From an uncultured Methylobacillus sp. (GTDB lineage: Bacteria > Pseudomonadota > Gammaproteobacteria > Burkholderiales > Methylophilaceae), in NCBI GenBank assembly GCA_903824575.1, contig CAIJXJ010000050.1, forward strand, positions 1 to 64,000: DNA of 64,000 nucleotides, written 5' to 3'. Positions within the stretch are counted from its first letter, which is position 1. Each line of letters begins with the position of its first letter. The translations under genes and the position numbers were made by a program. This document shows positions 45,768 to 55,092 of the stretch, one piece after another. The notes below the pieces were generated by a model. That model worked only from the letters and a program-made list of their open reading frames with translations, searched no databases and had not been told where the DNA came from.

Positions 45768-47128
45768 ACATCAGCCAGTCCGGCCCTATGAAAACCAAGC
45801 TTGACTGGTCGGCCTACGACAACGATGGGCAAGCTGACGCCTATGCGCAGATCCCGGCGCAGGGTGGCGCCTATGGCAAGGCGGTGGCAGTTTGCATCGG
45901 CAACCGCCAATGCCAACGCGATGAAAAAGGCGTGATGTGCCCCAGTTACCGGGTCACGCACGAGGTCAAACATTCTACCCAATACCGTGCAGCCACCCTC
46001 AGGGCCGCGCTCGACGGCGAACTTGGGACCCGACCCTTCATCTCCGAGGAGCTGACAGCGGCAATGGATTTGTGTGTCGGCTGCAAGGGTTGCAAGCGTG
46101 AATGTCCCAATGGCGTCGATATGGCCTTGCTGCGCAGCGAGGCATTGGCCCAGCGCTGGCAGGATCTCGGCCACATCCCGCTCCGCAGTCGCCTGTTCGC
46201 CCATCTGCCACGGCTAGCTGGCACAATGAAATATCTCAACCCCCTTTATACGCTGCGCGAAAAATTGCCTGTGCTAGCCATCCTGATGGAACGCTGGCTT
46301 GGCATTGCTGCCGGACGATCACTGCCCCGTGCCGCCGGACATGACTTTTTGGCGACTGAACCAGCAACAACCATTTCCGCAGGCGATGGCCGCGAGGTGG
46401 TGCTGCTGGTCGATACCTTCTCCAATTATTACGACCCGCAGAATGCTAAAGCCGCGCTGGAAGTGTTGCATGCAGCCGGCTATACAGTGCATCTTGCCCG
46501 GCCTGCGGCGGGCGAACGTCCGTTATGCTGCGGTCGCACTTATCTCTCCCAAGGCATGATCGATGAGGCACGAGCCGCTGCCCGTCGCATGCTGGAGGCG
46601 CTGTGGCCTTTTGTGAGCCGAGGTCTGCCGGTGATCGGGCTGGAGCCATCCTGTCTGCTGATGCTGCGTGACGAATACTACGCTCTTGATCTGGGTGAAC
46701 AGGTGGCAAGCGTGGCCAAGTCTGCCCTGTTGCTGGAGGAGTTTCTTGCCCGCGAACATGAAGCCGGGCGCCTGAATTGGACACTCAAGCCACTGCCCGG
46801 AAAAGTGCTGGTCCACGGCCACTGTCACCAGAAGGCCTTCGGCGCGATGAAGGCCATGCGTCAGGTGCTGGGATTGGTGCCGGAATTGCAGCTTGAATTC
46901 ATCGAATCAAGTTGTTGCGGCATGGCCGGAGCATTTGGCATCGAGGCAGAACACTATCAAGTCTCGATGCAGATGGGCGAACTCGTGCTATTGCCGCAGG
47001 TGCGTGCGGCCGACCTGGACACCTGGCTGATCGCCAACGGTAGTAGTTGCCGCCACCAGATACGTGACGGTGCAGCACGCGAATCCCAGCACTTGGTACA
47101 GTTATTACGCCTGGCTATTAGCCCCTGA
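45764..47128 (+). CDS. CCG-domain Fe-S protein, like the C-terminal half of FAD-linked oxidases
   Basis: 454 residues. A first cysteine group (C44, C50, C59) precedes a ferredoxin motif C104-x2-C107-x2-C110-x3-C114-P; two CCG domains follow (RPLCCGRTYLSQG and ESSCCGMAGAFG) with HGHCHQK between. This equals the Fe-S half of YdiJ/GlcF/GlpC-type dehydrogenases, without the FAD domain. It is translationally coupled to the AAA ATPase. It may pass electrons within a nif-linked oxidoreductase; the flavin partner is not in the window. Confidence 0.85.
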   Translation: MNISQSGPMKTKLDWSAYDNDGQADAYAQIPAQGGAYGKAVAVCIGNRQCQRDEKGVMCPSYRVTHEVKHSTQYRAATLRAALDGELGTRPFISEELTAAMDLCVGCKGCKRECPNGVDMALLRSEALAQRWQDLGHIPLRSRLFAHLPRLAGTMKYLNPLYTLREKLPVLAILMERWLGIAAGRSLPRAAGHDFLATEPATTISAGDGREVVLLVDTFSNYYDPQNAKAALEVLHAAGYTVHLARPAAGERPLCCGRTYLSQGMIDEARAAARRMLEALWPFVSRGLPVIGLEPSCLLMLRDEYYALDLGEQVASVAKSALLLEEFLAREHEAGRLNWTLKPLPGKVLVHGHCHQKAFGAMKAMRQVLGLVPELQLEFIESSCCGMAGAFGIEAEHYQVSMQMGELVLLPQVRAADLDTWLIANGSSCRHQIRDGAARESQHLVQLLRLAISP

Positions 47129-47188
47129 CACGTTTCCACCCTGCCAGCCCCATCCCTCGACCGAGACGAGTCCAGGACAAGTCGCTTT

Positions 47189-47204
47189 TGTCTGCTTTGC
47201 GACA
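47189..47204 (+). promoter_or_regulatory. NifA upstream activator site of nifE
   Basis: TGTCTGCTTTGCGACA matches TGT-N10-ACA and shares TTTGCGACA with the nifH and nifB sites. It is ~45 bases upstream of the promoter, closer than usual. Confidence 0.88.
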
Positions 47205-47248
47205 ACAGATGCTGACAACATTTCCATAAAAGTCAATGAGTTGCCATT

Positions 47249-47264
47249 TGGCATGATGCTTGCA
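47249..47264 (+). promoter_or_regulatory. Sigma-54 promoter of the nifENX operon
   Basis: TGGCATGATGCTTGCA fits TGGCAC-N5-TTGCA with one change, 35 bases before nifE. Confidence 0.92.
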
Positions 47265-47298
47265 TTAGTCAGGTCATCACGCACACAGGCACTCCATC

Positions 47299-48756
47299 AT
47301 GGCATCGCTCAGCGAGAAGGTGCAGGACGTTTTCAACGAACCCGGCTGCGAAGTTAATCAGGTCAAGGGCGAGAAGGAACGCAAGAAGGGCTGTAGCAAG
47401 CAGCTGACGCCAGGCGCGGCGGCCGGCGGCTGTGCATTCGATGGCGCGAAGATTGCGCTGCAACCGATCACCGACGTGGCACATCTGGTCCATGGTCCGA
47501 TTGCCTGCGAAGGTAATGGCTGGGACAATCGTGGAGCCAAATCATCCGACTCCCTGCTCTATCGCACCGGCTTCACTACCGACATTACCGAGTTGGACGT
47601 GGTCTATGGCGGTGAAAAACGCCTGTACAAGGCCATCCGTGAAATCCTGGACAAATACGATCCACCTGCCGTGTTCGTCTATCAGACCTGTGTGACGGCG
47701 CTGATCGGCGATGACATTGACGCCGTATGCAAGGCTGCCAGCGCCAAGTTCGGTCGTCCCATCATCCCGATCAATGCACCTGGTTTTGTTGGCAGCAAGA
47801 ATCTCGGCAACAAACTGGCGGGAGAAGCCCTGCTGGAGCACGTGATCGGCACCGTGGAGCCTGAGACCACCACCCCCTACGACATCAACATCATCGGCGA
47901 ATACAACCTGGCCGGCGAACTGTGGCAGGTAAAACCTCTGCTGGACGAACTTGGCATCCGCGTACTGGCCTGCATTTCCGGCGACGCCAAGTACCATGAA
48001 GTGGCCTCCTCCCACCGCGCGAAGGCGGCAATGATGGTGTGCTCCAAGGCCATGATCAACGTGGCGCGCAAAATGGAAGAGCGCTACGGCATTCCCTTCT
48101 TCGAAGGCTCGTTTTACGGCATTTCCGACATGAGTGAGAGCTTGCGCCAGATCGCCACACTGCTGGTGCAGCAAGGGGCACCGGCCGACTTGTTGGCCCG
48201 CACCGAGAAGGTGATTTTCCGCGAGGAAAGCCGTGCTTGGGAGGCGATCAACGCCTACCGCAAGCGCATGGAAGGCAAGCGAGTATTGCTCATCACCGGC
48301 GGCGTCAAGTCATGGTCGGTAGTGTCCGCACTGCAGGAAGCGGGCCTCGAAATCGTCGGCACCAGCGTGAAAAAATCAACCGCTGAAGACAAGGAAAAAA
48401 TCAAGGAACTGATGGGGGAGGACGCCCACATGTTTGACGACATGCGCCCGCGCGACATGTATGCCATGCTCAGAGAATCGCGGGCCGATATCATGCTGTC
48501 CGGCGGCCGCAGTCAGTTTGTCGCACTAAAAGCCAAGATGCCATGGCTGGACATCAACCAGGAACGTCATCATGCCTATGCCGGTTACGTCGGCATGGTC
48601 GAACTGGTCAAGCAAATTGAACAGGCTCTGTATCACCCGGTATGGGCACAGGTCAGGCAATTGGCACCATGGGAAGAGCAAGCCGCCAGCAACGATCAGC
48701 CAGGACTGCGGCTAGACAGCCAGTATCCTTCGACACAGGTTGCGTTAAATGGCTGA
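47299..48756 (+). CDS. nifE: FeMo-co scaffold subunit NifE
   Basis: 485 residues. With NifN it forms the scaffold on which NifB-co matures to FeMo-co. Cluster ligands are in AGGCAFDGAKIALQPITD, HGPIACEGNGWDNRG and QTCVTALIGDDID; AGELWQVKPLLDELGI and GGVKSWSVVSALQEAGLE are typical. The long C-terminal tail after PVWAQVRQLAPWE is variable. It is the first gene of an operon running to the rhodanese-ankyrin gene. Confidence 0.98.
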   Translation: MASLSEKVQDVFNEPGCEVNQVKGEKERKKGCSKQLTPGAAAGGCAFDGAKIALQPITDVAHLVHGPIACEGNGWDNRGAKSSDSLLYRTGFTTDITELDVVYGGEKRLYKAIREILDKYDPPAVFVYQTCVTALIGDDIDAVCKAASAKFGRPIIPINAPGFVGSKNLGNKLAGEALLEHVIGTVEPETTTPYDINIIGEYNLAGELWQVKPLLDELGIRVLACISGDAKYHEVASSHRAKAAMMVCSKAMINVARKMEERYGIPFFEGSFYGISDMSESLRQIATLLVQQGAPADLLARTEKVIFREESRAWEAINAYRKRMEGKRVLLITGGVKSWSVVSALQEAGLEIVGTSVKKSTAEDKEKIKELMGEDAHMFDDMRPRDMYAMLRESRADIMLSGGRSQFVALKAKMPWLDINQERHHAYAGYVGMVELVKQIEQALYHPVWAQVRQLAPWEEQAASNDQPGLRLDSQYPSTQVALNG

Positions 48757-50161
48757 AGTCACCACTAGTCGCAAGGCCTGTTCGGTCAACCCGCTTAAGA
48801 TGAGCCAACCCCTGGGGGCAATGCTGGCCTTCATGGGATTGAATCATTGCATGCCGACCATGCATGGCTCACAAGGTTGCACCTCATTCGGGCTGGTGTT
48901 GTTCGTGCGTCACTTCCGCGAGATGATCCCGATGCAGACCACCGCCATGAACGAGGTCACTACCATCCTCGGCGGTATGGACAACATCGAGCAGGCCATC
49001 ATGAATATCTGGGATCGTGCCCGCCCGGACGTGATCGGCCTCGCCTCCACCGGACTTACCGAAACCAAGGGGGATGACGTTGACGCCTACCTCAAATTGA
49101 TCCGCGCCAAGCATCCTGAAATTGACGAAATGGCCATCATTTACGTTTCCACCCCGGATTACGTCGGCGCCTTTCAGGACGGCTGGAGCCGTGCAGTCGT
49201 GCGTATCATTGAGGAATTGGCAACGCCCTGTAGCGTCAAGCAGCTCAACCGCATCAACGTGCTGCCGGGTTGTCATCTGACGCCGGGGGACCTCGAAGAA
49301 ATCCGCGAAATCATAGAGGCTTTCGAGCTTGTCGCCGTATTCATCCCTGACATTTCCGGTGCGTTGGACGGCCACATCCCGGACAACTTCACGCCCACGA
49401 CCTTGGGCGGGACTACGCGGGAACAATTGCATTCCATGGGTGCTGCGCGAGCGACGATTGCCATCGGCGAGCAAATGCATGCCGCCGCCATCGAACTGGA
49501 AATGAAAACCGGCGTCCCCTACACCGTGTTCGACCGTCTCACCGGACTGGCGGCCAATGACCGCCTGCTGCAACACCTGTCAAGCCTTTCCGGACGGCCG
49601 GTGCCGCAGAAATATCGGCGACAGCGCAGTCAATTGCAGGACGCCATGCTGGACGCACATTTCTTCACTGGAGGAAAGAAAGTCGCGATTGGTGCCGAGC
49701 CTGACCTGCTGTGGTCACTAGGAAGTTTCCTCGCCGAAATGGGCTGCGAGCTAAGCGCCGCCGTCACCACCACACACTCCCCGCTGCTGGAAAAACTGCC
49801 CATCGCAGAAGTATTGATCGGTGATCTGGAAGATCTTGAGGCACGCGCCGCCGGTTGTGACCTGCTCATCACCCACGCCCACGGACGTCAGATGGCGGAG
49901 CGCATGCAACTGCCCTTGTTTCGCGTTGGCATTCCGACTTTCGATCGCCTCGGCGCCGCGCACAAACTGACGGTTGGATATCGCGGCACGCGTGACCTGG
50001 TGTTTGAGCTGGGCAATATTTTCCTGAGCCACGCACATGAAGCTACGCCAAGCACTTGGAGTCCCGAGCCCATCAATTGCAGCAGTGACTGCGGCAGTAG
50101 CTGCCAGGGATCAGGCGCTGGCATCCCGGCACCAACATCAATGGCTGCCGCCACAGTTTAA
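48749..50161 (+). CDS. nifN: FeMo-co scaffold subunit NifN
   Basis: 470 residues. Conserved segments are KACSVNPLKMSQPLGAMLAF, MHGSQGCTSFGLVLFVRHFR and ASTGLTETKGDDVDAY. The C-terminal end (NCSSDCGSSCQGSGAG) is Cys-rich and may bind metal. It overlaps nifE by eight bases. Confidence 0.97.
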   Translation: MAEVTTSRKACSVNPLKMSQPLGAMLAFMGLNHCMPTMHGSQGCTSFGLVLFVRHFREMIPMQTTAMNEVTTILGGMDNIEQAIMNIWDRARPDVIGLASTGLTETKGDDVDAYLKLIRAKHPEIDEMAIIYVSTPDYVGAFQDGWSRAVVRIIEELATPCSVKQLNRINVLPGCHLTPGDLEEIREIIEAFELVAVFIPDISGALDGHIPDNFTPTTLGGTTREQLHSMGAARATIAIGEQMHAAAIELEMKTGVPYTVFDRLTGLAANDRLLQHLSSLSGRPVPQKYRRQRSQLQDAMLDAHFFTGGKKVAIGAEPDLLWSLGSFLAEMGCELSAAVTTTHSPLLEKLPIAEVLIGDLEDLEARAAGCDLLITHAHGRQMAERMQLPLFRVGIPTFDRLGAAHKLTVGYRGTRDLVFELGNIFLSHAHEATPSTWSPEPINCSSDCGSSCQGSGAGIPAPTSMAAATV

Positions 50162-50181
50162 TTTTTAAAAAGGAGTTGAAC

Positions 50182-50586
50182 ATGCAAGTCGCCTTTGCCA
50201 CACAGAATCTTGAACATGTCGATGCACATTTCGGCTGGGCCAAGAATCTCGCCATTTACGAGGTCTCCCCTGAGGGCTGGAGCCTGATCAAAACCGTTCA
50301 GTTCGATGGCAATCTGGACGAAGACGGCAATGAGGACAAGTTGCTGCCGAAGCTGGAAATCATCAAGGACTGCGCCCTGCTCTATGTCGCTGCCATCGGC
50401 GGCTCAGCAGCGGCAAGAGTGGTCGCGCACAAAATACACCCGGTAAAAGTAGCCAGCACCGAAAGCATCCAGACGCTTTTGGAAAAGCTCAAGGAAGTTC
50501 TTAACGGCACGCCGCCACCCTGGCTACGCAAGGCGCTGCTCAAGGACCAGGAACACAAATTCGATTTTGAAGATGAAACCGTTTAA
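50182..50586 (+). CDS. nifX: FeMo-co precursor carrier NifX
   Basis: 134 residues of the NifX/NafY fold: MQVAFATQNLEHVDAHFGWA, then DCALLYVAAIGGSAAARVV. It binds NifB-co and VK-cluster and shuttles them to and from NifEN. The start ATG at 50182 follows AAGGAG; the TTG two codons earlier is less likely. Confidence 0.95.
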   Translation: MQVAFATQNLEHVDAHFGWAKNLAIYEVSPEGWSLIKTVQFDGNLDEDGNEDKLLPKLEIIKDCALLYVAAIGGSAAARVVAHKIHPVKVASTESIQTLLEKLKEVLNGTPPPWLRKALLKDQEHKFDFEDETV

Positions 50587-50617
50587 TTAAACACCCCCCC
50601 GGAATCAGGAGCATCAC

Positions 50618-51094
50618 ATGACAGCAGCAACCGCAATAGCAGAAACCCCAAGCGACCCGTGGGCCTCATCCTTCGTTCAGGAACTGGTCAAACAATGGCG
50701 CGCTCAGGATACTCACGGCGCATGGGAAGGCAAAGATGACGCCACCCTGCTCGCCCCGTACATCATCACCAAGGAACAACGCCGGGAAATGCCCATTATC
50801 GGCGACCCCGATCCGGAGACCCTGTGGCGATTGGAATTGTTCTACAACGCAGTTGGACTCGCCATCGAGCGTGAAACCAAACAGATGGTATCGCCCATGA
50901 TGAAAATGCACCACGAAGGCTTTGGCAAGATCATCCTGACCGCCGGACGTCTGGTGGTCGTCAACAAGCAACTGCGGGATGTACATCGCTTCGGCTTCGA
51001 GACCATCGAAAAGCTGGCTGCCGAGGGTGAAAAATTCGTGAGCGCTGCGATCGAGATGATCAGGCAATTTCCAGAAGTTGCGAACTACGGTTAA
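50618..51094 (+). CDS. NifX-associated protein (DUF269)
   Basis: 158 residues matching the NifX-associated family: [61 protein letters not shown], and a C-terminal [19 protein letters not shown]. It is always found next to nifX; its exact role in FeMo-co work is not settled. Confidence 0.93.
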   Translation: MTAATAIAETPSDPWASSFVQELVKQWRAQDTHGAWEGKDDATLLAPYIITKEQRREMPIIGDPDPETLWRLELFYNAVGLAIERETKQMVSPMMKMHHEGFGKIILTAGRLVVVNKQLRDVHRFGFETIEKLAAEGEKFVSAAIEMIRQFPEVANYG

Positions 51095-51106
51095 CAGGAG
51101 AGACCC

Positions 51107-51304
51107 ATGAGTGATATTGAAACCCTTAAGGCGGCAGTAAAGAAACTCAACGCCCAGGCCACGCAACTCAAGATTGATCTGCACGATCTGTCGGAAGACC
51201 TGCCAATTGGTTGGGAGAAGATTCCAGAAGTGGCGGAAAAGACGTTTGCCGCCTACCAACAACTCACCGAAACCCGCAAGCTACTTGCGGCAGCAGGAGG
51301 CTGA
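51107..51304 (+). CDS. CCE_0567/DUF683-family small protein
   Basis: 65 residues forming a helical hairpin: IETLKAAVKKLNAQATQLK, DLHDLSEDLPIGWEKIPEVA, AAYQQLTETRKLLAAAG. Proteins of this kind bind metal at the inter-helix region and are found between DUF269 and nif ferredoxin genes, as here. Confidence 0.9.
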   Translation: MSDIETLKAAVKKLNAQATQLKIDLHDLSEDLPIGWEKIPEVAEKTFAAYQQLTETRKLLAAAGG

Positions 51305-51305
51305 C

Positions 51306-51611
51306 ATGGCATATACCGTAACCCTGCCCAGCGGCATCGAATGGACGCCGCAATTCGCTGAACACATCGCCGAAGAAAAGTGCATAGGCTGTGGACGCTG
51401 CTTTCGCGTATGCGGACGCGATGTGTTGCAACTGGTTGGCATTGACGACGAGGGGAAACGCATCGCCGTCAGTGATGTCGATGACGACGACGATGTCGAA
51501 TATGAAAAAAAAATCATGACTATTGCCAAACCTGAGAACTGTGTCGGTTGCGAAGCCTGTGCCAAGATCTGCCCGAAGAAGTGCTACACAAACGGACCGG
51601 CGGCAGCTTAA
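51306..51611 (+). CDS. fdxB: Nif-specific ferredoxin III (FdxB type)
   Basis: 101 residues with two [4Fe-4S] motifs: C26-x2-C29-x2-C32-x3-C36 (lacking the usual proline) and CVGCEACAKICPKKC near the C-terminus, separated by an acidic insertion (DVDDDDDVEYEK). This layout defines the nif-specific ferredoxin III group. It starts one base after the DUF683 stop. Confidence 0.93.
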   Translation: MAYTVTLPSGIEWTPQFAEHIAEEKCIGCGRCFRVCGRDVLQLVGIDDEGKRIAVSDVDDDDDVEYEKKIMTIAKPENCVGCEACAKICPKKCYTNGPAAA

Positions 51612-51630
51612 GTTGGCGTAACATCATCCC

Positions 51631-52023
51631 ATGCAAGCACAAATCGCCTCGCGCCACATCACCAGCCTGATCCCGGCCGACTACCGAACAGACGAGTACG
51701 ACGATCTGGTCGAACTGCTGCACGATTATTGCAGAGACGATAGCCTCGCGAGTCGCGATCTGGTGATGGTTATCGCCAATGCCTGCATGGGAAATAACCA
51801 TCTGTGGCAAGATATGAACTTGCCCAATCGCGCCGTCCTGTCTGAACTGATGCAAACGAATTTCCCGAGGCTGGCCGCCAAGAATAGCGGCGACATGAAA
51901 TGGAAAAAGTTTTTTTACCGGCAATTGTGCGAGCGTGCTGAAATCTTCATCTGCAAATCACCATCCTGCGGTGCCTGTGTTGATTACGACAAATGCTTCG
52001 TGTCCGAGGACGTGCCGGGCTAA
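51631..52023 (+). CDS. nifQ: Molybdenum delivery protein NifQ
   Basis: 130 residues. The C-terminal C108-x4-C113-x2-C116-x5-C122 is the NifQ signature that holds a Mo-Fe-S cluster and gives molybdenum to NifEN/NifH. MVIANACMGNNHLWQDMNL is the typical middle block. It is shorter at the N-terminus than the Klebsiella form. The stop codon TAATG overlaps the next start. Confidence 0.93.
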   Translation: MQAQIASRHITSLIPADYRTDEYDDLVELLHDYCRDDSLASRDLVMVIANACMGNNHLWQDMNLPNRAVLSELMQTNFPRLAAKNSGDMKWKKFFYRQLCERAEIFICKSPSCGACVDYDKCFVSEDVPG

Positions 52024-53681
52024 TGACGCCAGACCCGCTGCAGACCACCCTCGCCTACCACCAGCGTAGCAAACACAGCTTTGAAGCCTACGCCCCCGGT
52101 CCGGCGACTCTGGACTGGGATGCCCAACCGGCGCCATTTCGCCACTTTGAAGGGTCGGCCAGCATTGCCCTGCCCCCACTCGCTGACGCCCTGCAAGACG
52201 CCAGTTTGAAACATGCCTTGCAACGCCCTTGGAACGAGATTTCACAGCCGGCACCAGCCATCATTCCCGACCTCAATGCGCTGAGTGTGCTATTTCAGCT
52301 CAGCCTCGGCATTACGGCCTGGAAGACGTTTGGACCGGACCGCTGGGCAGTGCGAGCCAATCCCTCCAGCGGCAACCTGCATCCGGTTGAAGGCTATGCC
52401 TTCTTGCGTGGAATCACTGGCGTCCCTGACGGCCTTTATCACTACTGCCCGGACACCCACACACTCGAATGCAGGGCCAGCTTTGAATCCGCGCCGAACC
52501 TGGAACCACCGCTGTTGCTGCTGGGCTTGAGTTGCTTGATGTGGCGTGAGGCCTGGAAATACGGAGAACGCGCCTTTCGCTATTGCCAGCTCGATACCGG
52601 CCACGCCATCGGCGCGCTACGCTATGCCACTCTCCTCTTGGGTTGGCCCTTGACCGAGATCAGGCAAGTCAGCGGCGCCAGCTTGGCACATTGGCTCGGT
52701 CTGGATCGCGCAACAGACTTCCCAATTGCGCGATCCGGCACCAACGAACGGGAGGAGGCTGAAATCCTGCTGTCGATGTCACCACTTGCCTTTGATACTG
52801 CCGCGTTGGAACAAGCTTGCTCTACAGCGCATTGGCACGGGCTGGCATCCCGCATAGACCAGCATCCGATGTATGACTGGCCGGTGATCGAAGCCGTGGC
52901 GCTCGCCACCAGGCAGCAGGCGCAAACTGAAGCACCAACACCGATCGTTCCTGACATCGTTCCTGAAATCGTGCCGGCACCTCTACCTGGCGTTTCCATC
53001 CCGGCCTCCCGGCTCATATTGCAGCGCCGCAGTGCACAGCGGTTCGATGTACGCCACAACATGCCGCAGCAGGATTTCTTTTCACTCCTCACGGCCTTGT
53101 TGCCGTCAGAACCAGGGCCATGGAATGCACTTGCCATGCCCCCTCACATCAGCCTGGTGTTATTAGTGCATCGGGTTGAAGGCCTGCAGCCCGGACTCTA
53201 TCTGTTGCCGCGCACCGCGCAACTGTCGGCGTTGTTACATACTGCCCTGGATCAACGTTTTCTTTGTACCCCGCTGATCGAAGCTCCGCCACTGCTGGAT
53301 TTGCAACGACTGTCATCCGTACCGACCACAGAACTATATCGTAGCGCACGCAGCCTGAACTGCCATCAGGACATCGCCGCCAACGCCTGCTTTGCCCTCG
53401 GCATGCTGGCAGAGTTTGACAGCGCTGTGTCGGCCGACCCTGCAGCCTATCGTGACCTCTACCGGGAAGCTGGCCTGCTTGGCCAGGCGCTCTATCTGGA
53501 AGCCGAAGGGCGCGGTCTGCGTGGCACTGGTATCGGTTGTTATTTCGACGATGCATTTCATCAACTGATCGGTCTCACTGACAACCAGTCTCAGAGCCTT
53601 TATCATTTCACCGTAGGCTTGCCCCTTGACGATCAACGCATCGAAACTTCCTTACCCTTTGACTTGGCGCCGACACCATGA
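52023..53681 (+). CDS. SagB/ThcOx-like double nitroreductase-fold protein
   Basis: 552 residues with two FMN nitroreductase-like halves. The first (~65-255) has RANPSSGNLHPVEGYAFL and KYGERAFRYCQLDTGHAIG, the SagB-type pattern. The second (~335-540) begins LILQRRSAQRFDVRHNMPQ and has ACFALGMLAEFDSAV and GLRGTGIGCYFDDAFHQLIG. A Pro/Val linker (IVPDIVPEIVPAPLPG) joins them. It should bind FMN. No precursor peptide or cyclodehydratase is near, so a redox role in nitrogen fixation is more likely than peptide modification. Confidence 0.88.
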   Translation: MTPDPLQTTLAYHQRSKHSFEAYAPGPATLDWDAQPAPFRHFEGSASIALPPLADALQDASLKHALQRPWNEISQPAPAIIPDLNALSVLFQLSLGITAWKTFGPDRWAVRANPSSGNLHPVEGYAFLRGITGVPDGLYHYCPDTHTLECRASFESAPNLEPPLLLLGLSCLMWREAWKYGERAFRYCQLDTGHAIGALRYATLLLGWPLTEIRQVSGASLAHWLGLDRATDFPIARSGTNEREEAEILLSMSPLAFDTAALEQACSTAHWHGLASRIDQHPMYDWPVIEAVALATRQQAQTEAPTPIVPDIVPEIVPAPLPGVSIPASRLILQRRSAQRFDVRHNMPQQDFFSLLTALLPSEPGPWNALAMPPHISLVLLVHRVEGLQPGLYLLPRTAQLSALLHTALDQRFLCTPLIEAPPLLDLQRLSSVPTTELYRSARSLNCHQDIAANACFALGMLAEFDSAVSADPAAYRDLYREAGLLGQALYLEAEGRGLRGTGIGCYFDDAFHQLIGLTDNQSQSLYHFTVGLPLDDQRIETSLPFDLAPTP

Positions 53682-54463
53682 CTCCCACATTCAAACGTAT
53701 CAGCCCGCTGCACGCCGCCGACCTGATTCGTCGCGCACGTGCAGGGATAGAAGCCTTAGCACTTTTTGACTCGCGGGATGAGATCAACTACCGCCGGGCT
53801 CACATTACCGGCGCCGACCCGCTGAACGAAAATCTGTTTAGTGAGATAGCAAGCAGTCTGCCGAAAAACATCCCGGTGATGGTTTACTGTTACCACGGCA
53901 ACGCCAGTCAAACCTATGCCGAGATGTTCGCGGATTTCCGTTATAGGGAAGTTTACAGTGTGGACGGGGGTTACGAAGCACTAGCTCCTGTCCTGCCAGA
54001 TCCGCCGACGCTGGGAACTCGCGGCACCCTCGAATTGGCCGATTTTATTCGTGAGCAGCATTTTGATCCGACCAATCTTGACAGCCCGTGGGATCACGCA
54101 CTGACCCCGTTGATGCGCGCTTCCCTGCAAGGTCGCGACAACCTGGTCGAACAACTGCTGGGGCTTGGCGTCAACATCCATCTGCGCAACAACGATGGCA
54201 ACAACGCCCTATGGCTGGCCTGCGTTGCCGGCAACGCCGCTCTGGTACAGCGTCTGATTGACGCCGGTATCGATCTCGACAACCGCAACCTCACCGGCGC
54301 CACTGCATTGATGTACACCGCCTCCAGCGGCAAGCCGGAAATGATGAGGCTGTTGCTGGATAACGGCGCTGACCCCTTGATCCGCACCGATGACGACTAT
54401 CTGGCAGTGGATCTGGCAGCGACAGCGGAATGCCTGCAATTGCTGCGGCATACCGCCGCCTGA
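53678..54463 (+). CDS. Rhodanese-ankyrin fusion protein
   Basis: 261 residues. Residues ~8-110 are a rhodanese domain with FDSRDEINYRRAHITGA and active-site loop VYCYHGNAS (nucleophile C). Residues ~135-260 hold about four ankyrin repeats (TPLMRASLQGRDNLVEQLLG, NALWLACVAGNAALVQRLID, TALMYTASSGKPEMMRLLLD). Sulphur transfer to a docked partner is likely; nif-linked rhodanese genes are known in Azotobacter. It overlaps the previous gene by four bases and closes the nifENX run. Confidence 0.9.
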   Translation: MTPTFKRISPLHAADLIRRARAGIEALALFDSRDEINYRRAHITGADPLNENLFSEIASSLPKNIPVMVYCYHGNASQTYAEMFADFRYREVYSVDGGYEALAPVLPDPPTLGTRGTLELADFIREQHFDPTNLDSPWDHALTPLMRASLQGRDNLVEQLLGLGVNIHLRNNDGNNALWLACVAGNAALVQRLIDAGIDLDNRNLTGATALMYTASSGKPEMMRLLLDNGADPLIRTDDDYLAVDLAATAECLQLLRHTAA

Positions 54464-54469
54464 GACACG

Positions 54470-54766
54470 TCAGGCCAGGCTCAACACTTCAATCGTGACG
54501 TCCTCTTCGCCCAGGATCGCCTGACACGCCAGACGTGACTTGGAGCCGATGCCGATCATGGCATCCAGCCTGTCGTTTTCCAAACGCTGGGTTTTTGAAA
54601 TACTCTTGCGACCTTCCAGTACCGCAATATGACAGGATCCGCATTCGGCCTTGCCATCGCACTTGTGCGCGATGTCGGCACCAGAGGCCAGCAAAGCAGA
54701 AAGTATGCTGCTGCCGGCGGCGGCCTGTATGGTTGTACCAGTGGGATGAATGGTAAGAACTGGCAT
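54470..54766 (-). CDS. [2Fe-2S] ferredoxin
   Basis: 98 residues with C36-x5-C42-x2-C45 and C81 (HKCDGKAECGSC, RLACQ), a plant/adrenodoxin-like [2Fe-2S] domain. It lacks the FeSII insertion. It is convergent with the rhodanese gene, six bases away, and may have its own sigma-54 promoter, so a nif-related electron carrier is likely. Confidence 0.9.
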   Translation of the reverse strand: MPVLTIHPTGTTIQAAAGSSILSALLASGADIAHKCDGKAECGSCHIAVLEGRKSISKTQRLENDRLDAMIGIGSKSRLACQAILGEEDVTIEVLSLA

Positions 54767-54847
54767 TGCTATGGCTCCTTAGGTTTTGTCGGTTTTGTCG
54801 CAAAAACAACGCGACGGCACTCGAAATTCGGTGCGCTGGGAGTCCAT

Positions 54848-54863
54848 AGCAAACAACGTACCC
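54848..54863 (-). promoter_or_regulatory. Possible sigma-54 promoter of the ferredoxin gene
   Basis: On the minus strand GGGTACGTTGTTTGCT keeps GG-N10-GC and TTGCT, with two changes in the -24 box. It is ~82 bases before the start. No TGT-N10-ACA site is found nearby. The rest of the 54767-55092 gap shows nothing else. Confidence 0.45.
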
Positions 54864-55092
54864 AAACCTCAAACAAGACCAGTGATTAAGCTCATTTTCT
54901 ACCCGACCAAAAAAATGGATAAATTTCTATTTAATTCCTTCTCCACTTAACCGACCTGCAACTAAAAAATTAGTCGATCTGCCAGCATGAGCTCAGTTGA
55001 TGAGCTTACCTTCGAAAGTCGCCGCTGATTGCTGACGTTCCGACTTTGACCCCCATACCTCACCGTGATGATAAGCGGCCAACAAGCACTGT

